NCBI RefSeq assembly: GCF_000973725.1
Contig: NZ_CP009621.1
Coordinates: forward strand, 744,001 to 808,000
Length of the DNA: 64,000 nt
Origin: Pontibacter korlensis
GTDB taxonomy: Bacteria > Bacteroidota > Bacteroidia > Cytophagales > Hymenobacteraceae
Direction of reading: 5' to 3'
The notes beneath the pieces were generated by a model. It saw nothing but the letters and a program-made list of their open reading frames with translations, was not told the DNA's origin and did no database searches. The translations under genes were made by a program, and so were the position numbers. The first letter of the stretch is position 1; every line of letters starts with the position of its first letter. Below, one piece after another: positions 54,735 through 63,766 of the stretch.

Positions 54735-55280
54735 ATGCTAAAGACGAAAAAAGACGCGATTTTAGAGGCAGCCTTACTTCTTTTCGCAGACAAAGGTTAT
54801 GAAGCTACCCCAACCACTCTGATCGCCAAGGCGGCTGGCGTGTCGGAAGGACTGATATTCAAGCACTACGTCAGTAAGGGAAACCTGCTGGAGTCCGTTG
54901 TGAAGGCGGGGTATAGACGCATCACAGACAAGAACAAAAGCCTATTTGAGGAAAAAGACCCTGCAAGATTCATATGCAAGGTGCTGGACATGCCCCTGAA
55001 GCTGGTGGAGGAAGAGCGAAGCTTCTGGCGGATGCAGTTCCGGCTGGCAGACGAGGAGATTGCGCAGAGGCATCACCTCCGTTACTCCCACTCTGTCACA
55101 CAGAGGCTGGTGGAGGCGTTTCGTCGACTTAGCTACAAAGAGCCGGAGCTGGAAACAGAGGTACTGATGCTGTTGGTGGAGGGCCTATGGAGAGCGTACC
55201 TGACCAATGAGGACAGGAGCCGCTTTGTAAAGATGTTGGACCTGATCAAGGAAAACTACGTCGGCAAACTGATAGCCTAG
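54735..55280 (+). CDS. TetR/AcrR-family transcriptional regulator
   Basis: An in-frame ATG at 54672 exists, but the start at 54735 (MLKTKKDAILEAALLLFADK) gives the normal TetR N-terminus. The 181-residue protein has the three-helix HTH (about 5-50: LLLFADKGYEATPTTLIAKAAGVSEGLIFKHY) and a helical ligand-binding domain (LVEEERSFWRMQFRLADEE onward). GC content is higher than in the surrounding DNA and matches the thioesterase gene 170 bp downstream, so the two may have arrived together and the regulator may control that gene. No ligand can be named. Confidence 0.9.
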   Translation: MLKTKKDAILEAALLLFADKGYEATPTTLIAKAAGVSEGLIFKHYVSKGNLLESVVKAGYRRITDKNKSLFEEKDPARFICKVLDMPLKLVEEERSFWRMQFRLADEEIAQRHHLRYSHSVTQRLVEAFRRLSYKEPELETEVLMLLVEGLWRAYLTNEDRSRFVKMLDLIKENYVGKLIA

Positions 55281-55447
55281 GGATAGTCTCAGCGTTTCTG
55301 GGCCTGTCTTATTTTCTGCCGGTAACAAGGCTATAGCTATTGGATGGCAACATAACCGGTAGTATTTCTTTTTACTGAGGATCAGCAGTGCACAGCCCGT
55401 ACCTGAACTTTTGTACCAACACTCATCCACAAAAAAACTGATAACTA

Positions 55448-56506
55448 ATGGTAAGACCAATCGACACCTCTCTTGACAGATCCCTGCCTTTCCGTTCTGA
55501 CCCGGAACTCAGGCGGCGGTATATGGCTGCCAACGAGCCAATCATAGGAAACCTGCGGTGGGGGTTGGTGCTGGAGGTGCTTGACAAAATGGCCGAGGAT
55601 GTGGCCTTAGCCTACGTTCGCAGGTCCAGCTCCGAGGCAAAGGTCGTCACGGCTGCCATCGATGACATTGTCCTGCACACCCCTGCCGATATCACGCAGG
55701 ACCTGCACCTTCATGCCCGAATCAACTACGTGGGGCGCAGCTCTATGGAAGTTGGCATACGCATCGACCAGGATACCCCTGCAAAACAGCCCCTGGCTTC
55801 CTCATATTTTACGATGGTAGCCAGGTCAGGGGAAGGCAGCGCTGTGCAGCGCCTGCCACTGAAGCCGCTCGAATGCGTGGACGCCCAGGAAAAGCTCAGG
55901 CATGCCGCTGCCATCCAGCGGAGAGAGGCTTACCGGAGCCGGATAGACGGGGCGGGGGAGCCTCCTTCCCCGCTGGAATACCAGTTGCTGGCTGAGCTGC
56001 ACGCGGCCCAGGAACACCCCGCCTTCGATGGCTTACTGGCTGGCAACCTGGTGCGCAGCAGCCTGGAGCGCATGTACCCCGAGCAGGAAAACGTGCCCCA
56101 GAAAATATTTGGGGGTTACTTGGTTCGGCGCGCCTTTGAACTGGCGCTGATGCATGCTGAGGAGGTCGCCCCGCACCGCCCCGTCATCGTGCGCATCAAC
56201 CGCATTAACTTTCTCCAGCCCGTGCGCATCGGGGACAAGCTCCACTTCACCAGCCGCATCGTCTACTCTGGGCGTACCTCTCTCTGTGTCGAGGTGAACA
56301 TTGAGCGCACCAGCCTGGACAAAGTCACCAAGGCTCTTTCCAACACTTGTGTATTCACCTTTGTCAACGTGAACAGTATGATGCAGCCTCAACCAGTTCC
56401 CAAGGTGTACCCGACCACCTATGCTGAAGACGCGCGCTACCTGGAAGCTTACCGTCGACGGCTACAAACTGTTGAGCCTGCTGAAGTGGGTGCTGTCCGG
56501 AGCTAG
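55448..56506 (+). CDS. Double-hotdog acyl-CoA thioesterase (ACOT9/BFIT-like)
   Basis: A 352-residue protein with two hotdog repeats. The first covers about 25-140 (LRWGLVLEVLDKMAEDVALAYVRR, LHLHARINYVGRSSMEVGIRI). The second covers about 205-330, starting NVPQKIFGGYLVRRAFELALM and continuing RINRINFLQPVRIGDKLHFTSRIVYSGRTSL; the parallel NYVGRSS/VYSGRTS motifs mark the repeat. This two-domain form is the ACOT9/ACOT12-like thioesterase fold that hydrolyses long or branched acyl-CoA. Codon use is distinctly GC-rich compared with neighbours, suggesting horizontal origin. The TetR gene upstream is similar in composition and probably the regulator. Confidence 0.88.
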   Translation: MVRPIDTSLDRSLPFRSDPELRRRYMAANEPIIGNLRWGLVLEVLDKMAEDVALAYVRRSSSEAKVVTAAIDDIVLHTPADITQDLHLHARINYVGRSSMEVGIRIDQDTPAKQPLASSYFTMVARSGEGSAVQRLPLKPLECVDAQEKLRHAAAIQRREAYRSRIDGAGEPPSPLEYQLLAELHAAQEHPAFDGLLAGNLVRSSLERMYPEQENVPQKIFGGYLVRRAFELALMHAEEVAPHRPVIVRINRINFLQPVRIGDKLHFTSRIVYSGRTSLCVEVNIERTSLDKVTKALSNTCVFTFVNVNSMMQPQPVPKVYPTTYAEDARYLEAYRRRLQTVEPAEVGAVRS

Positions 56507-57027
56507 AATGATGCAAAGTTGACCGGAACAAGAATCGGTGAAGGAAAAATAGCGCTGCGGGTGCCACTTATCCCACTCAATACCGGCAACTGTGGGCGTG
56601 ATTATGTATAAGGTGTAAACTGATGAAGGACATAGCAACAAATACCATTAACCTGCTTAAGGACGGTGCATAGGTTTAATCTTGGTTTGGAGAGCATTAG
56701 ACCTTCAGGTGCTAGAGGTTTAAAATCAGTTGGTCACGGCGGCCAGTAAGACAGAAGCCTGAAGCAACAGAGGGCAACATTTGGTTACTCTCCAAGACCT
56801 GTAGCAGAAAAGTGGATGTTCTATGGAATAGTGGTGAATAGTGAAGCCGTTTAGAACTTGACTTAAATTTCTTCTGATCCTCGTTTGATTCAGCCAAACC
56901 TTTATCGTTTCTACAGAAATGCGTCGAAAAAGGGTTTAAATAATTCATGTATTGTAATATCATTAGGCGTTAAATCCCCCCTCCTAAAGCCACGTGATAG
57001 AAAATTTGAGTGAGACATGAAAATCTC
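56507..57027. other. Intergenic stretch, no supported gene
   Basis: Half a kilobase of mixed composition between the thioesterase and the GH95 remnant. Several short ORFs exist on both strands without family resemblance. No RNA structure was recognised. Confidence 0.5.
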
Positions 57028-57711
57028 ATGAGAAAAGTCTTTATTGCCCCTTCCTTTACTATATGTCGCTCTCTGCAGCTTTGCAAAAGAAGCACTGGTC
57101 CCTTTCAAACTGTGGTATGAGAGCCTACTGTCAGCTGAAACGTGGAGCTATCTATAGGTAATGGGTGTATCGGGGCTATGGTGCTTGGGATTCCGGCCCA
57201 AGAGCAACTGCAGCTGAATGAGGAGACTGTCTAGGCAAGCGAGCCCGGGATTAGCATAAATGAAGACCAAGAAAGCGCCTTGCTTAAAAACCGCAGGTTG
57301 ATCTTCGAAAGCAACCATTAGGAGGCGCTGGCGCTTGCACTCGAAAAGGTGCCACGGCAGGCTTTGGCTAACCTGAACAAGTATGTCTTGCCAGCCGATA
57401 GGCGATCTGTTGATCTCTTTCCAGAGTACGATATCGCAGCAGCCTACTAAAGAGATTTGGATATTGAGCAGGCCATCATCTCTGTCATCAACAAGGTGGG
57501 TTGGGTAATCTACAAGCGGGAGATGTTCTTGTCAATCCCTGATGATGTCATCATGAATAGGCCAACTGATAAACCTAAGAGCATCACCTGTGCATTACGT
57601 ATGAGTAGTTCGCACCAAAAGTATGAGGAAACGGCAATGCAAAACCAGATGGTTCTTAGTGTGTGGTATAAGGCATTTTTCCGCTTAGCAGCCTTTCGCT
57701 TTGGGGATTAA
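57028..57711 (+). pseudogene. GH95 alpha-L-fucosidase N-terminal remnant
   Basis: Fragments in two or three frames add up to the start of a GH95 enzyme. ATG at 57028 begins a leader (MRKVFIAPSF, then VALCSFAKEA in the next frame), followed by VPFKLWYESLLSAETWS. After another shift, LSIGNGCIGAMVLG and QLQLNEETV-stop-ASEPG match the GH95 entry motif (family: IGNGRLGAMV...LNEDTLW), the stop falling where Trp is expected. Further on RDLDIEQAIISVINKVGWV, YKREMFLSIPDDVIM and PKSITCALRMSSSHQ continue the domain. Three in-frame stops, two frameshifts and loss of the catalytic (alpha/alpha)6 part make it dead. It shows that fucose use once extended beyond the two GH29 enzymes. Confidence 0.8.
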
Positions 57712-57943
57712 ATGCTACTAGGGCGCCTTAAAAATTCATGGCTAACTCTCCATGGGTTTTTCTTTTTTATAAAACTTTCTATTACGGAACAAGAACGACC
57801 TTGGGTAACGCAGATTAACCGAGGGCAATTTAGGCTGCCCTCGGTTGTAGTGAACGACAATACATCGGCTAATCCCTAACCAACGTAATTAAAACGGACG
57901 TTTTATGGCGGGAAATTTAAGGATATGACAGAGGCTTCATAAA

Positions 57944-58975
57944 TCAATCTTGCACATACGGATAGTCTTCCTGCACATAAACGTCTTCATAAAGCTCTTC
58001 AGGAGCCGGATAAGGGGAATTCTCAGCAAATTCAACCGCCTCGGCTACCTGACCTTTGATCTTTGCATCGATAGCATCTAAGTCAGCTTCCGTTGCATAT
58101 TTATTCTCCAAAAGGGTGTAACGTACCATTCCAATCGGGTCTTGATCCCGATAGGTTGCTAACTCCTCTTTTGTTCTGTACTTGGCAGGGTCGGACATGG
58201 AGTGGCCTTTGTAGCGGTAAGTTCTGAACTCCAGCAGGGTTGGCCCTTCGCCGGCACGCGCACGCTCAGCAGCTCTTGCTACCGCCTCATGCACATCCTC
58301 CACGCTCATGCCATTTACAGGCTCAGATGGCATGTCATACGCCTCACCTAAGGTATAAAGATCCGTTACGTTAGACGTACGCTGCACAGAGGTACCCATA
58401 GCATAGCCGTTGTTCTCGATCACGAAGATCACCGGCAGCTTCCAGGTCATGGCCATATTAAACGTTTCGTGCAAGGCACCCTGGCGTACGGCACCATCAC
58501 CCATGTAGCAAATGCATAGATTTTTGGTTTTGTTGTATTTCTCGGCAAATGCTAAACCTGCGCCCATTGGAATCTGTGCACCCACAATACCATGACCACC
58601 AGCAAAGTTTACACTTTTATCGAAGATGTGCATGGAACCACCCTTACCTTTAGAGCATCCGGTAGCTTTGGCGAACATCTCAGCCATAACCGCCCCGGGC
58701 GAAGTACCTAACCCAAGTGGATGTGCGTGGCAACGATAAGCAGTTATCCATTTGTCATCTTTGCTCAAAGCAGTGATAGCACCTGCTGCACAAGCCTCCT
58801 GGCCAATATACAAATGGCAAAAACCCTTTATTTTTTGCTGTCCGTACAACTGCCCGGTCTTCTCTTCGAACCTACGCATTAACTGCATCATCTCATACCA
58901 GCGCAGGTAAGTCTCCTTTGAGAACTTTGTCGCTGAACCTTCCTTTTTATGTTTTTTTTCCTTTGTATTTGCCAT
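57944..58975 (-). CDS. pdhA: Pyruvate dehydrogenase E1 component, alpha subunit
   Basis: A 343-residue ThDP-dependent enzyme. The cofactor motif GDG (159-161) pairs with ENNG at 187-190, and AYRCHAHPLGLG at 79-90 and YRYKGHSMSDPAKYR in the second half are the conserved substrate and phosphorylation-loop regions. It decarboxylates pyruvate as part of the dehydrogenase complex with an E1 beta subunit and E2/E3, none of which is adjacent here. In many Bacteroidota pdhA and pdhB lie apart. A lysine-rich N-terminal tail (TKEKKHKKEGS) is a small oddity. Core metabolism, so its place next to the accessory zone may mark the boundary of inserted DNA. Confidence 0.95.
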   Translation of the reverse strand: MANTKEKKHKKEGSATKFSKETYLRWYEMMQLMRRFEEKTGQLYGQQKIKGFCHLYIGQEACAAGAITALSKDDKWITAYRCHAHPLGLGTSPGAVMAEMFAKATGCSKGKGGSMHIFDKSVNFAGGHGIVGAQIPMGAGLAFAEKYNKTKNLCICYMGDGAVRQGALHETFNMAMTWKLPVIFVIENNGYAMGTSVQRTSNVTDLYTLGEAYDMPSEPVNGMSVEDVHEAVARAAERARAGEGPTLLEFRTYRYKGHSMSDPAKYRTKEELATYRDQDPIGMVRYTLLENKYATEADLDAIDAKIKGQVAEAVEFAENSPYPAPEELYEDVYVQEDYPYVQD

Positions 58976-59158
58976 TATAGTTTTGCTTCTAACTCTGTTT
59001 AATGTGAGAAAATTGGCTACCGTAGCGCCTTTGAAGGAAGGAAACTCTTCAGGAAGAGCTGGCTACCCACTGCGGATGAAGGTCAAATACCCTACTGTAA
59101 GATCACCCTCCGCCGGGGTAGGAAGCTGTCCCTTCGAAGCATCCGTCCAGACATAATA

Positions 59159-59184
59159 CAGTCAGTGCATAACAAACTGACTGC
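59159..59184 (-). terminator. Hairpin after SDR gene
   Basis: CAGTCAGT and ACTGACTG pair perfectly over a 10-base loop, 10 bp past the SDR stop. It lacks a strong T-tract, so termination is uncertain. Confidence 0.45.
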
Positions 59185-59194
59185 TAACCTACTA

Positions 59195-59869
59195 TCAATA
59201 CTCTTCTAAACCTTCCACTTCGATATTCCAGAACTTCCCGCTTTCAGTGTTTTCGGTAAGAGCCTGATAAATACCAGTGACAGACTGTTCAACTGTAACC
59301 GGAGCATTCTCGCCACCCATTCTGGTCTGTACCCATCCCGGGTGCAGCGGGGTTACCCTGATACCTCTTACCGCTAATCTTTGAGCAAGTATAACTGCAT
59401 ACATGTTAATGGCAGCTTTGGACATTCTGTATGCCGTGCCGTTAGGGCCCGCATTGCGGAGAAGTGCCATAGCGGTAGAAAGAAACACAACATGAGCGCC
59501 ATCTTTAAGGTAGTTCAGCACACCTTCGGTAAATAACACGGTGCCAGTCGTATTAACAGAAAATGATGTCTTAAGATGGTCTGCTGTTGGTACATCGTCC
59601 CCCAGATCGGGACCTACACCTGCATTGTTTATTAAATAATCTATTTGGTTGGATGTTTGGCCAATTTGCTCGATAGCCTTGTTGATGCTTGCCTCATCAC
59701 TAATGTCTCCCTGTACAACTGTAAGATTAGGATGGCTGTAATTTTCAATTTCCCCGGAGCGAGTTACGGCGATAACATGGATGCCTTCGTTAAGCAGCTT
59801 TTCAGTAAGGAATCGTCCGATGCCGTTGCTTGCGCCGGTAATAAGTGCTTTTTGAACTTCATTTGTCAT
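59195..59869 (-). CDS. Short-chain dehydrogenase/reductase
   Basis: A 224-residue classical SDR: cofactor motif TGASNGIG (11-18), NNAG (81-84), active-site serine in STAMA (131) and catalytic YxxxK (Y147, K151). The charge pattern after the second strand (VTRSGE) leans to NADP, which is a guess. It is the last gene of the leftward redox cluster (YceI-DoxX-dioxygenase-esterase-panB), 125 bp after panB copy 2. Substrate unknown; such SDRs often reduce aldehydes or ketones made under oxidative stress. Confidence 0.93.
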   Translation of the reverse strand: MTNEVQKALITGASNGIGRFLTEKLLNEGIHVIAVTRSGEIENYSHPNLTVVQGDISDEASINKAIEQIGQTSNQIDYLINNAGVGPDLGDDVPTADHLKTSFSVNTTGTVLFTEGVLNYLKDGAHVVFLSTAMALLRNAGPNGTAYRMSKAAINMYAVILAQRLAVRGIRVTPLHPGWVQTRMGGENAPVTVEQSVTGIYQALTENTESGKFWNIEVEGLEEY

Positions 59870-59994
59870 AAATAAAATATGTTATTTATTGTTGGGCCTA
59901 CACTACATCCTTAAAAGCAGGAGTAGATTTAGGATGTTTATATTGAAATCGTGTTGGATATTGAATTAAGAGCGGATATTGATTATGGCAAGGA

Positions 59995-60816
59995 TCAGTA
60001 GCTCTCTTGTATGTTAGGGAAGTCTGAGGTTTTCACATCGTCAACATATTGTCTGACGGCACTGTTTATGACAGTGTGCAGGTCTGCATATTGCCTTACG
60101 AACCTTGGGTTAAAGCCTTTGTTCATCCCCAGCATATCATGGACAACAAGCACTTGCCCATCAGCACCAGCACCTGCCCCAATTCCGATGACAGGAACGT
60201 GTAAGGTTGTGGCCACCTCCTGCGCAAGGGATGCAGGAATCTTTTCCAAAGTTATGGAATAGCATCCTAGTTCCTGTAAAAGAAGCGCGTCTTTCTTCAG
60301 CTTTTCTGCTTCTGCATCAGCTTTTGCGCGAACGCCATACCCCCCATATTTGTTGATGGACTGCGGCATCAGGCCCAGGTGCCCCATCACAGGAATGCCG
60401 GCATTGATAATCTTTTGCATATCCGCTGCGATTTCCTCCCCTCCTTCAATCTTCAGGCTATCAGCGCCTGTCTCCTTCATGATCCTTATGGCTGATTTCA
60501 AGGATTTATTCGGATTTCCGCTGCACGTGCCGAATGGCATGTCTACAACGACTAATGCCCTTTTTACCCCATTGACAACGGATTTGCCATAAAATATTAT
60601 CTCGTCTAAGGTGAGAGGCAGCGTAGTTTTGTTTCCTGCCATGACGTTCGATGCTGAATCTCCCACTAAAATAGCATCCAACCCAGCCTGGTCTAGGATG
60701 CTCGCCATCGTGTAATCGTACGCGGTCAGCATTGAGATCTTCTCACCACGCTCCTTCATTTTCTGAAATGTCTGTACAGTTACTTTCCTTTTATCACTCT
60801 CAGTGCTAGCGGACAT
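59995..60816 (-). CDS. panB: 3-methyl-2-oxobutanoate hydroxymethyltransferase, copy 2
   Basis: A 273-residue PanB with the full active site: D53 (VGDSASNVM), D92 (VVDMPFG), E124 (LKIEGG) and catalytic E191 (TLEKIP). [12 protein letters not shown] and the ending FPNIQESY are family features. It makes ketopantoate from alpha-ketoisovalerate and methylene-THF. Like copy 1 it has no panC or panD beside it. It is embedded in a redox-type cluster between a carboxylesterase (53 bp upstream) and an SDR, which suggests a role other than routine pantothenate supply, or a backup copy. The two PanB proteins share motifs throughout but differ at many positions. Confidence 0.93.
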   Translation of the reverse strand: MSASTESDKRKVTVQTFQKMKERGEKISMLTAYDYTMASILDQAGLDAILVGDSASNVMAGNKTTLPLTLDEIIFYGKSVVNGVKRALVVVDMPFGTCSGNPNKSLKSAIRIMKETGADSLKIEGGEEIAADMQKIINAGIPVMGHLGLMPQSINKYGGYGVRAKADAEAEKLKKDALLLQELGCYSITLEKIPASLAQEVATTLHVPVIGIGAGAGADGQVLVVHDMLGMNKGFNPRFVRQYADLHTVINSAVRQYVDDVKTSDFPNIQESY

Positions 60817-60869
60817 GTTATTTTGTATGAAGTGATCTTTTATTTTAAACCCTTTCCCTTTCTTAGCAA

Positions 60870-61604
60870 CTACTCACCCTTAAGCCACGCATCCAAGTCC
60901 ATCAATACCTCACTGTTAATCTGATGTCCCATGTTATATTCATGATAAGTTAACGGCACACCCAGGTTCTGAAGGAGTGCTTTTGCTTGTCTTGCGTAGT
61001 GAATAGGCAATGTCCCATCCTGAACCCCGTGGGCAACAAATACCCTCAAGCGGTGCAGTTCTTCGTTCTTGATAATTGTGGATTGAATGTTCTCCAGAAT
61101 CCTTCCGCTAAAGGCTATCACTCCATCCACCTCCTTCGGGTGGGTCAATCCAATACTGTAACTCATGATGGCCCCCTGACTGAATCCACCGAGATAAACT
61201 TCCTGAAGACTGTACTTTTGTTTAACCTGCGCTAAAAACTCGCTGATTACTTTTCTGCTGGATAGTTCCTGCTCTGCATCAATGACTGGTTTACCTGTTG
61301 AAAAATCCACGTTGTACCAGGCAAATCTTACAGGGCCCAGGGGAAATGTGCCACGGGCTGAAATAATGTAGAACTCATCAGATAAGTGGTCTGCAAGGTT
61401 AAACAGATCCTGCTCATTGCTACCTACACCGTGTAACAGAACAATAGCCCTGCTCTTTGAAGATTTAATTTTTGGTTCCCGCACAAGATAGTGCAGGGTA
61501 AAGTTGTCAGATGTTATGACGCTTTCTTTCTCGGGTGTATGATTCATTTGAGTATGGTCTAATAGATAAGAGTAGATGAAAAGAAGGAGTAAGAACAGCT
61601 GCAT
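60870..61604 (-). CDS. Phospholipase/carboxylesterase-family alpha/beta hydrolase
   Basis: A 244-residue hydrolase with oxyanion region [11 protein letters not shown] (56-66), nucleophile in GGFSQGA (S142), acid in HGVQDGTLP (D196) and histidine in MGHQI (H227). This is the YpfH-like carboxylesterase group acting on short acyl esters. The start is uncertain: the ATG at 61604 follows the dioxygenase stop by 2 bp and gives a hydrophobic leader ([16 protein letters not shown]), consistent with coupling and export; a start at 61547 (MNHTPEKES) would make it cytoplasmic. It is typically found beside LigB-type dioxygenases and DoxX in Bacteroidota and Proteobacteria. Confidence 0.88.
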   Translation of the reverse strand: MQLFLLLLFIYSYLLDHTQMNHTPEKESVITSDNFTLHYLVREPKIKSSKSRAIVLLHGVGSNEQDLFNLADHLSDEFYIISARGTFPLGPVRFAWYNVDFSTGKPVIDAEQELSSRKVISEFLAQVKQKYSLQEVYLGGFSQGAIMSYSIGLTHPKEVDGVIAFSGRILENIQSTIIKNEELHRLRVFVAHGVQDGTLPIHYARQAKALLQNLGVPLTYHEYNMGHQINSEVLMDLDAWLKGE

Positions 61605-61606
61605 TC

Positions 61607-62488
61607 TTATCCAATTTTTACAGATGTCATGGTTAGCGAACCTCCCACCACTCTGTCGTTGAAGAAAGAGACGTCATCTTTGCTATCCTTCAAACCCAGT
61701 GTATACATCAATGGCCAGTAGTGTTCAGGTGTAGGGATGGCAAGCTGCGCCTCACGGCCCAACTGTTCATACTTAATCAGTTTATCATGTTGTCCTTTAC
61801 TGATCAAGTCTTTAAAAGTGCTGTTTATCTGCACTGCCCAGTCAAAGCCGTATTCCGGTTCGTTGATTTTACTCCAGTCTACCATGCGCAGGTTGTGCAC
61901 CATGTTGCCGCTGCCCACAATTAGCACTCCTTTCTTGCGTAGGCCTGCCAGTTCTTTCGACAGGTCATAGTGGTATTGCGGCCCTTTGGTATAGTCAATG
62001 CTAAGCTGCAGTACAGGGATGTTGGCTTCAGGGTACATGTGTCGGATAATCGTCCAGGCACCGTGATCAAGGCCCCAGTCATGGTCCAGTTCTACTGCAG
62101 TAGACTTGATAATGGATGCCGTTTCCTTGGCTAGTTCAGGGCTACCCGGTGCCTTGTACTGCACATCGAACAACTCCTGCGGAAAGCCACCGAAGTCATG
62201 GATGGTCTTTGGGAAATCCATTGCTGTAATACGGGTACCTTTGCTGAGCCAATGGGCAGATACCACCAGCACTGCTTTAGGTGTTGGGATCTCTCTTGCC
62301 AGTTTTGTCCAGTACTGACTGAACTCGTTATCCAAAATGCCATTCATGGGTGAGCCATGGCCTATAAATAGAACCGGCATCAACTGCTCCTGCTCACCCA
62401 GGCTGTCTGTAAATCTATTGAAAGCGGTTAATGTAGTCATACCTGCTACTCCAGTTAAAAGTGTTTTAATGAACTGTTTCCGTTGCAT
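61607..62488 (-). CDS. ygiD: Extradiol dioxygenase, LigB/4,5-DOPA dioxygenase type
   Basis: A 293-residue class III ring-cleaving dioxygenase. The candidate metal and catalytic histidines are H44 (GHGSPMN), H79 (VSAHW), H142 (LDHGAW) and H198 (GNMVHN). Unusually, residues 1-30 form a leader (QRKQFIKTLLTGVAGMTTLTAF) that looks like a Tat-type or membrane signal; the E. coli relative YgiD is cytoplasmic and shorter. It would open catechol rings such as DOPA. The symbol follows the E. coli homologue; the native substrate is unknown. The esterase gene starts 2 bp downstream, so the pair is probably translationally coupled. Confidence 0.9.
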   Translation of the reverse strand: MQRKQFIKTLLTGVAGMTTLTAFNRFTDSLGEQEQLMPVLFIGHGSPMNGILDNEFSQYWTKLAREIPTPKAVLVVSAHWLSKGTRITAMDFPKTIHDFGGFPQELFDVQYKAPGSPELAKETASIIKSTAVELDHDWGLDHGAWTIIRHMYPEANIPVLQLSIDYTKGPQYHYDLSKELAGLRKKGVLIVGSGNMVHNLRMVDWSKINEPEYGFDWAVQINSTFKDLISKGQHDKLIKYEQLGREAQLAIPTPEHYWPLMYTLGLKDSKDDVSFFNDRVVGGSLTMTSVKIG

Positions 62489-62623
62489 AACAGCTTGCTT
62501 CGTTAAATTGAAATGTGCAGAAACGCCTGCCGGTTTTTACCTATAGGCCGCTGGGGTTAAGCACTACCGCTTATACCTGGCTGTTGCCCAATAGCTCTGT
62601 ATTATAGCTTTCTTGTTGCAGAG

Positions 62624-62655
62624 GAGCTCCCAGAATTAATTCATTCTGGAAGCTC
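62624..62655 (-). terminator. Hairpin after doxX
   Basis: CCAGAAT/ATTCTGG and outer GAGCT/AGCTC pair with one mismatch between them, about 17 bp past the DoxX stop. No T-tract, so it may be a processing or partial terminator that separates DoxX from the dioxygenase gene. Confidence 0.55.
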
Positions 62656-62671
62656 TTGCTTCAATCTTAGC

Positions 62672-63124
62672 CTACTGTATTGAGAGGGTTCTGACGTAAG
62701 TCGACCGCAGTACCTTTTGCAGGAGCAGATAATCTAATGAATACTTTCCGCTTCCTGTGAGGAGTAGCACAGTGTAAGGCAACAGGTATAGAAGTCCCGG
62801 CTCTTGCTTCGCAAAAGGATCTGCGCCATGCACCAGGAAAACTGCCACCAGCATGGTGATAATCAAAGGAATGGCTGCCAGCCTTGTACCAAGCCCCACC
62901 AGAATCAGCAGTGAACAAACCACCTCGGCGAATACGGCTAACAGCAGTGCGCCAGTAGCACTTAGGCCGAACAGGGCAGGAAACTGAACCGGCGCGTCAG
63001 ATAATAGCATTTCCAGCTTCGGCCAACCGTGTGTAAGCATCAGGGTGGCAATACCAACCCGAGCTATCAGAAGCGCCACGTCAATATTGTTGGCACTCTG
63101 GTACACATTTATAAGCTTTTTCAT
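62672..63124 (-). CDS. DoxX-family membrane protein
   Basis: A 150-residue protein with about four membrane helices: ALLIARVGIATLMLTHGW, ATGALLLAVFAEVVCSLLIL, LAAIPLIITMLVAVFLVHG and LLYLLPYTVLLLTG. HGWPKLEM and HGADPFAKQEP are the family's conserved loops. DoxX proteins are membrane redox-linked subunits implicated in thiol or quinone metabolism and oxidative stress. It follows YceI by 20 bp and precedes the dioxygenase, the common YceI-DoxX-dioxygenase cluster. No direct function can be shown. Confidence 0.92.
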   Translation of the reverse strand: MKKLINVYQSANNIDVALLIARVGIATLMLTHGWPKLEMLLSDAPVQFPALFGLSATGALLLAVFAEVVCSLLILVGLGTRLAAIPLIITMLVAVFLVHGADPFAKQEPGLLYLLPYTVLLLTGSGKYSLDYLLLQKVLRSTYVRTLSIQ

Positions 63125-63144
63125 CGCTGATTCTTCGTTTATTA

Positions 63145-63717
63145 TTACTGGATAAACTCGCCGTCCGCTTTGATGCGTACCTCGTCGCTGATCATAGGGG
63201 CTGGGAAGCTACTGCCTAGGTTAAAGTCGGAGCGCTTGATAGTACCCGTTACCTGGAAACCTGCCGTTTGCTTCTTGCTCATCGGGTTTTCTACCGAGCC
63301 ATTGTAGATCATATCTAAGGTTACAGGCTTAGTTACACCAGCTAGGGTTAGGTTGCCGTTAAGCTTAAAGTTATTCTTGCCTGCCTTCTTTACAGAAGTG
63401 CTTTTAAAGTCCATGGTCGGGTATTTTTCTACATTAAAAAAATCCGGGCTCTTCAGGTGAGCGTCACGGTCTCCTACTCTGGTGTCAATAGAGGCTGTTT
63501 TTGCGGTCAGCTCCACCACAGCATCACTGAAATCCGGCTTAGCGGAGGTAATTTTTACATCGAAGTCATTGAACGTGCCCGACACATCGGCAATGCCCAG
63601 GTGGTTCACCGTAAAGCCAAGCTGCGAGTGGGCGTCATCGTTCGTCCATACCCCGTTCAGGGTAGTGAAAGCCGACAGAGAAAAGAATGCGAATACAATT
63701 ACTAATAACTTTTTCAT
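63145..63717 (-). CDS. YceI-family periplasmic protein
   Basis: A 190-residue exported protein (signal peptide about 1-19, MKKLLVIVFAFFSLSAFTT). The whole mature part is one YceI lipocalin-like barrel: SQLGFTVNHLGIADVSGTF, DTRVGDRDAHLKSPDFF, YPTMDFKSTSV, GVTKPVTLDM and IKRSDFNLGSSFP all match the family. YceI proteins bind polyisoprenoid lipids such as quinones and are often induced by stress or alkaline pH. It is co-directional with DoxX (20 bp gap) and the partial F420-type gene upstream. Full length with nothing odd. Confidence 0.95.
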   Translation of the reverse strand: MKKLLVIVFAFFSLSAFTTLNGVWTNDDAHSQLGFTVNHLGIADVSGTFNDFDVKITSAKPDFSDAVVELTAKTASIDTRVGDRDAHLKSPDFFNVEKYPTMDFKSTSVKKAGKNNFKLNGNLTLAGVTKPVTLDMIYNGSVENPMSKKQTAGFQVTGTIKRSDFNLGSSFPAPMISDEVRIKADGEFIQ

Positions 63718-63766
63718 TTTTGAATTGATCTTGGGTTTGTGATTTACTTTATAGTGTTTGAATAAC

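Noticed and set aside
57178-57711. In-frame TAG, TAG and TAA codons read as recoded glutamine
   Set aside because: All three could arise from Gln codons, but the first falls where GH95 has Trp, frameshifts are also present and the domain is truncated, so ordinary gene decay explains it better.
57737-57770. Small hairpin CATGG/CCATG followed by a T-rich run
   Set aside because: The stem is only 5 bp; a weak or decayed terminator at best.
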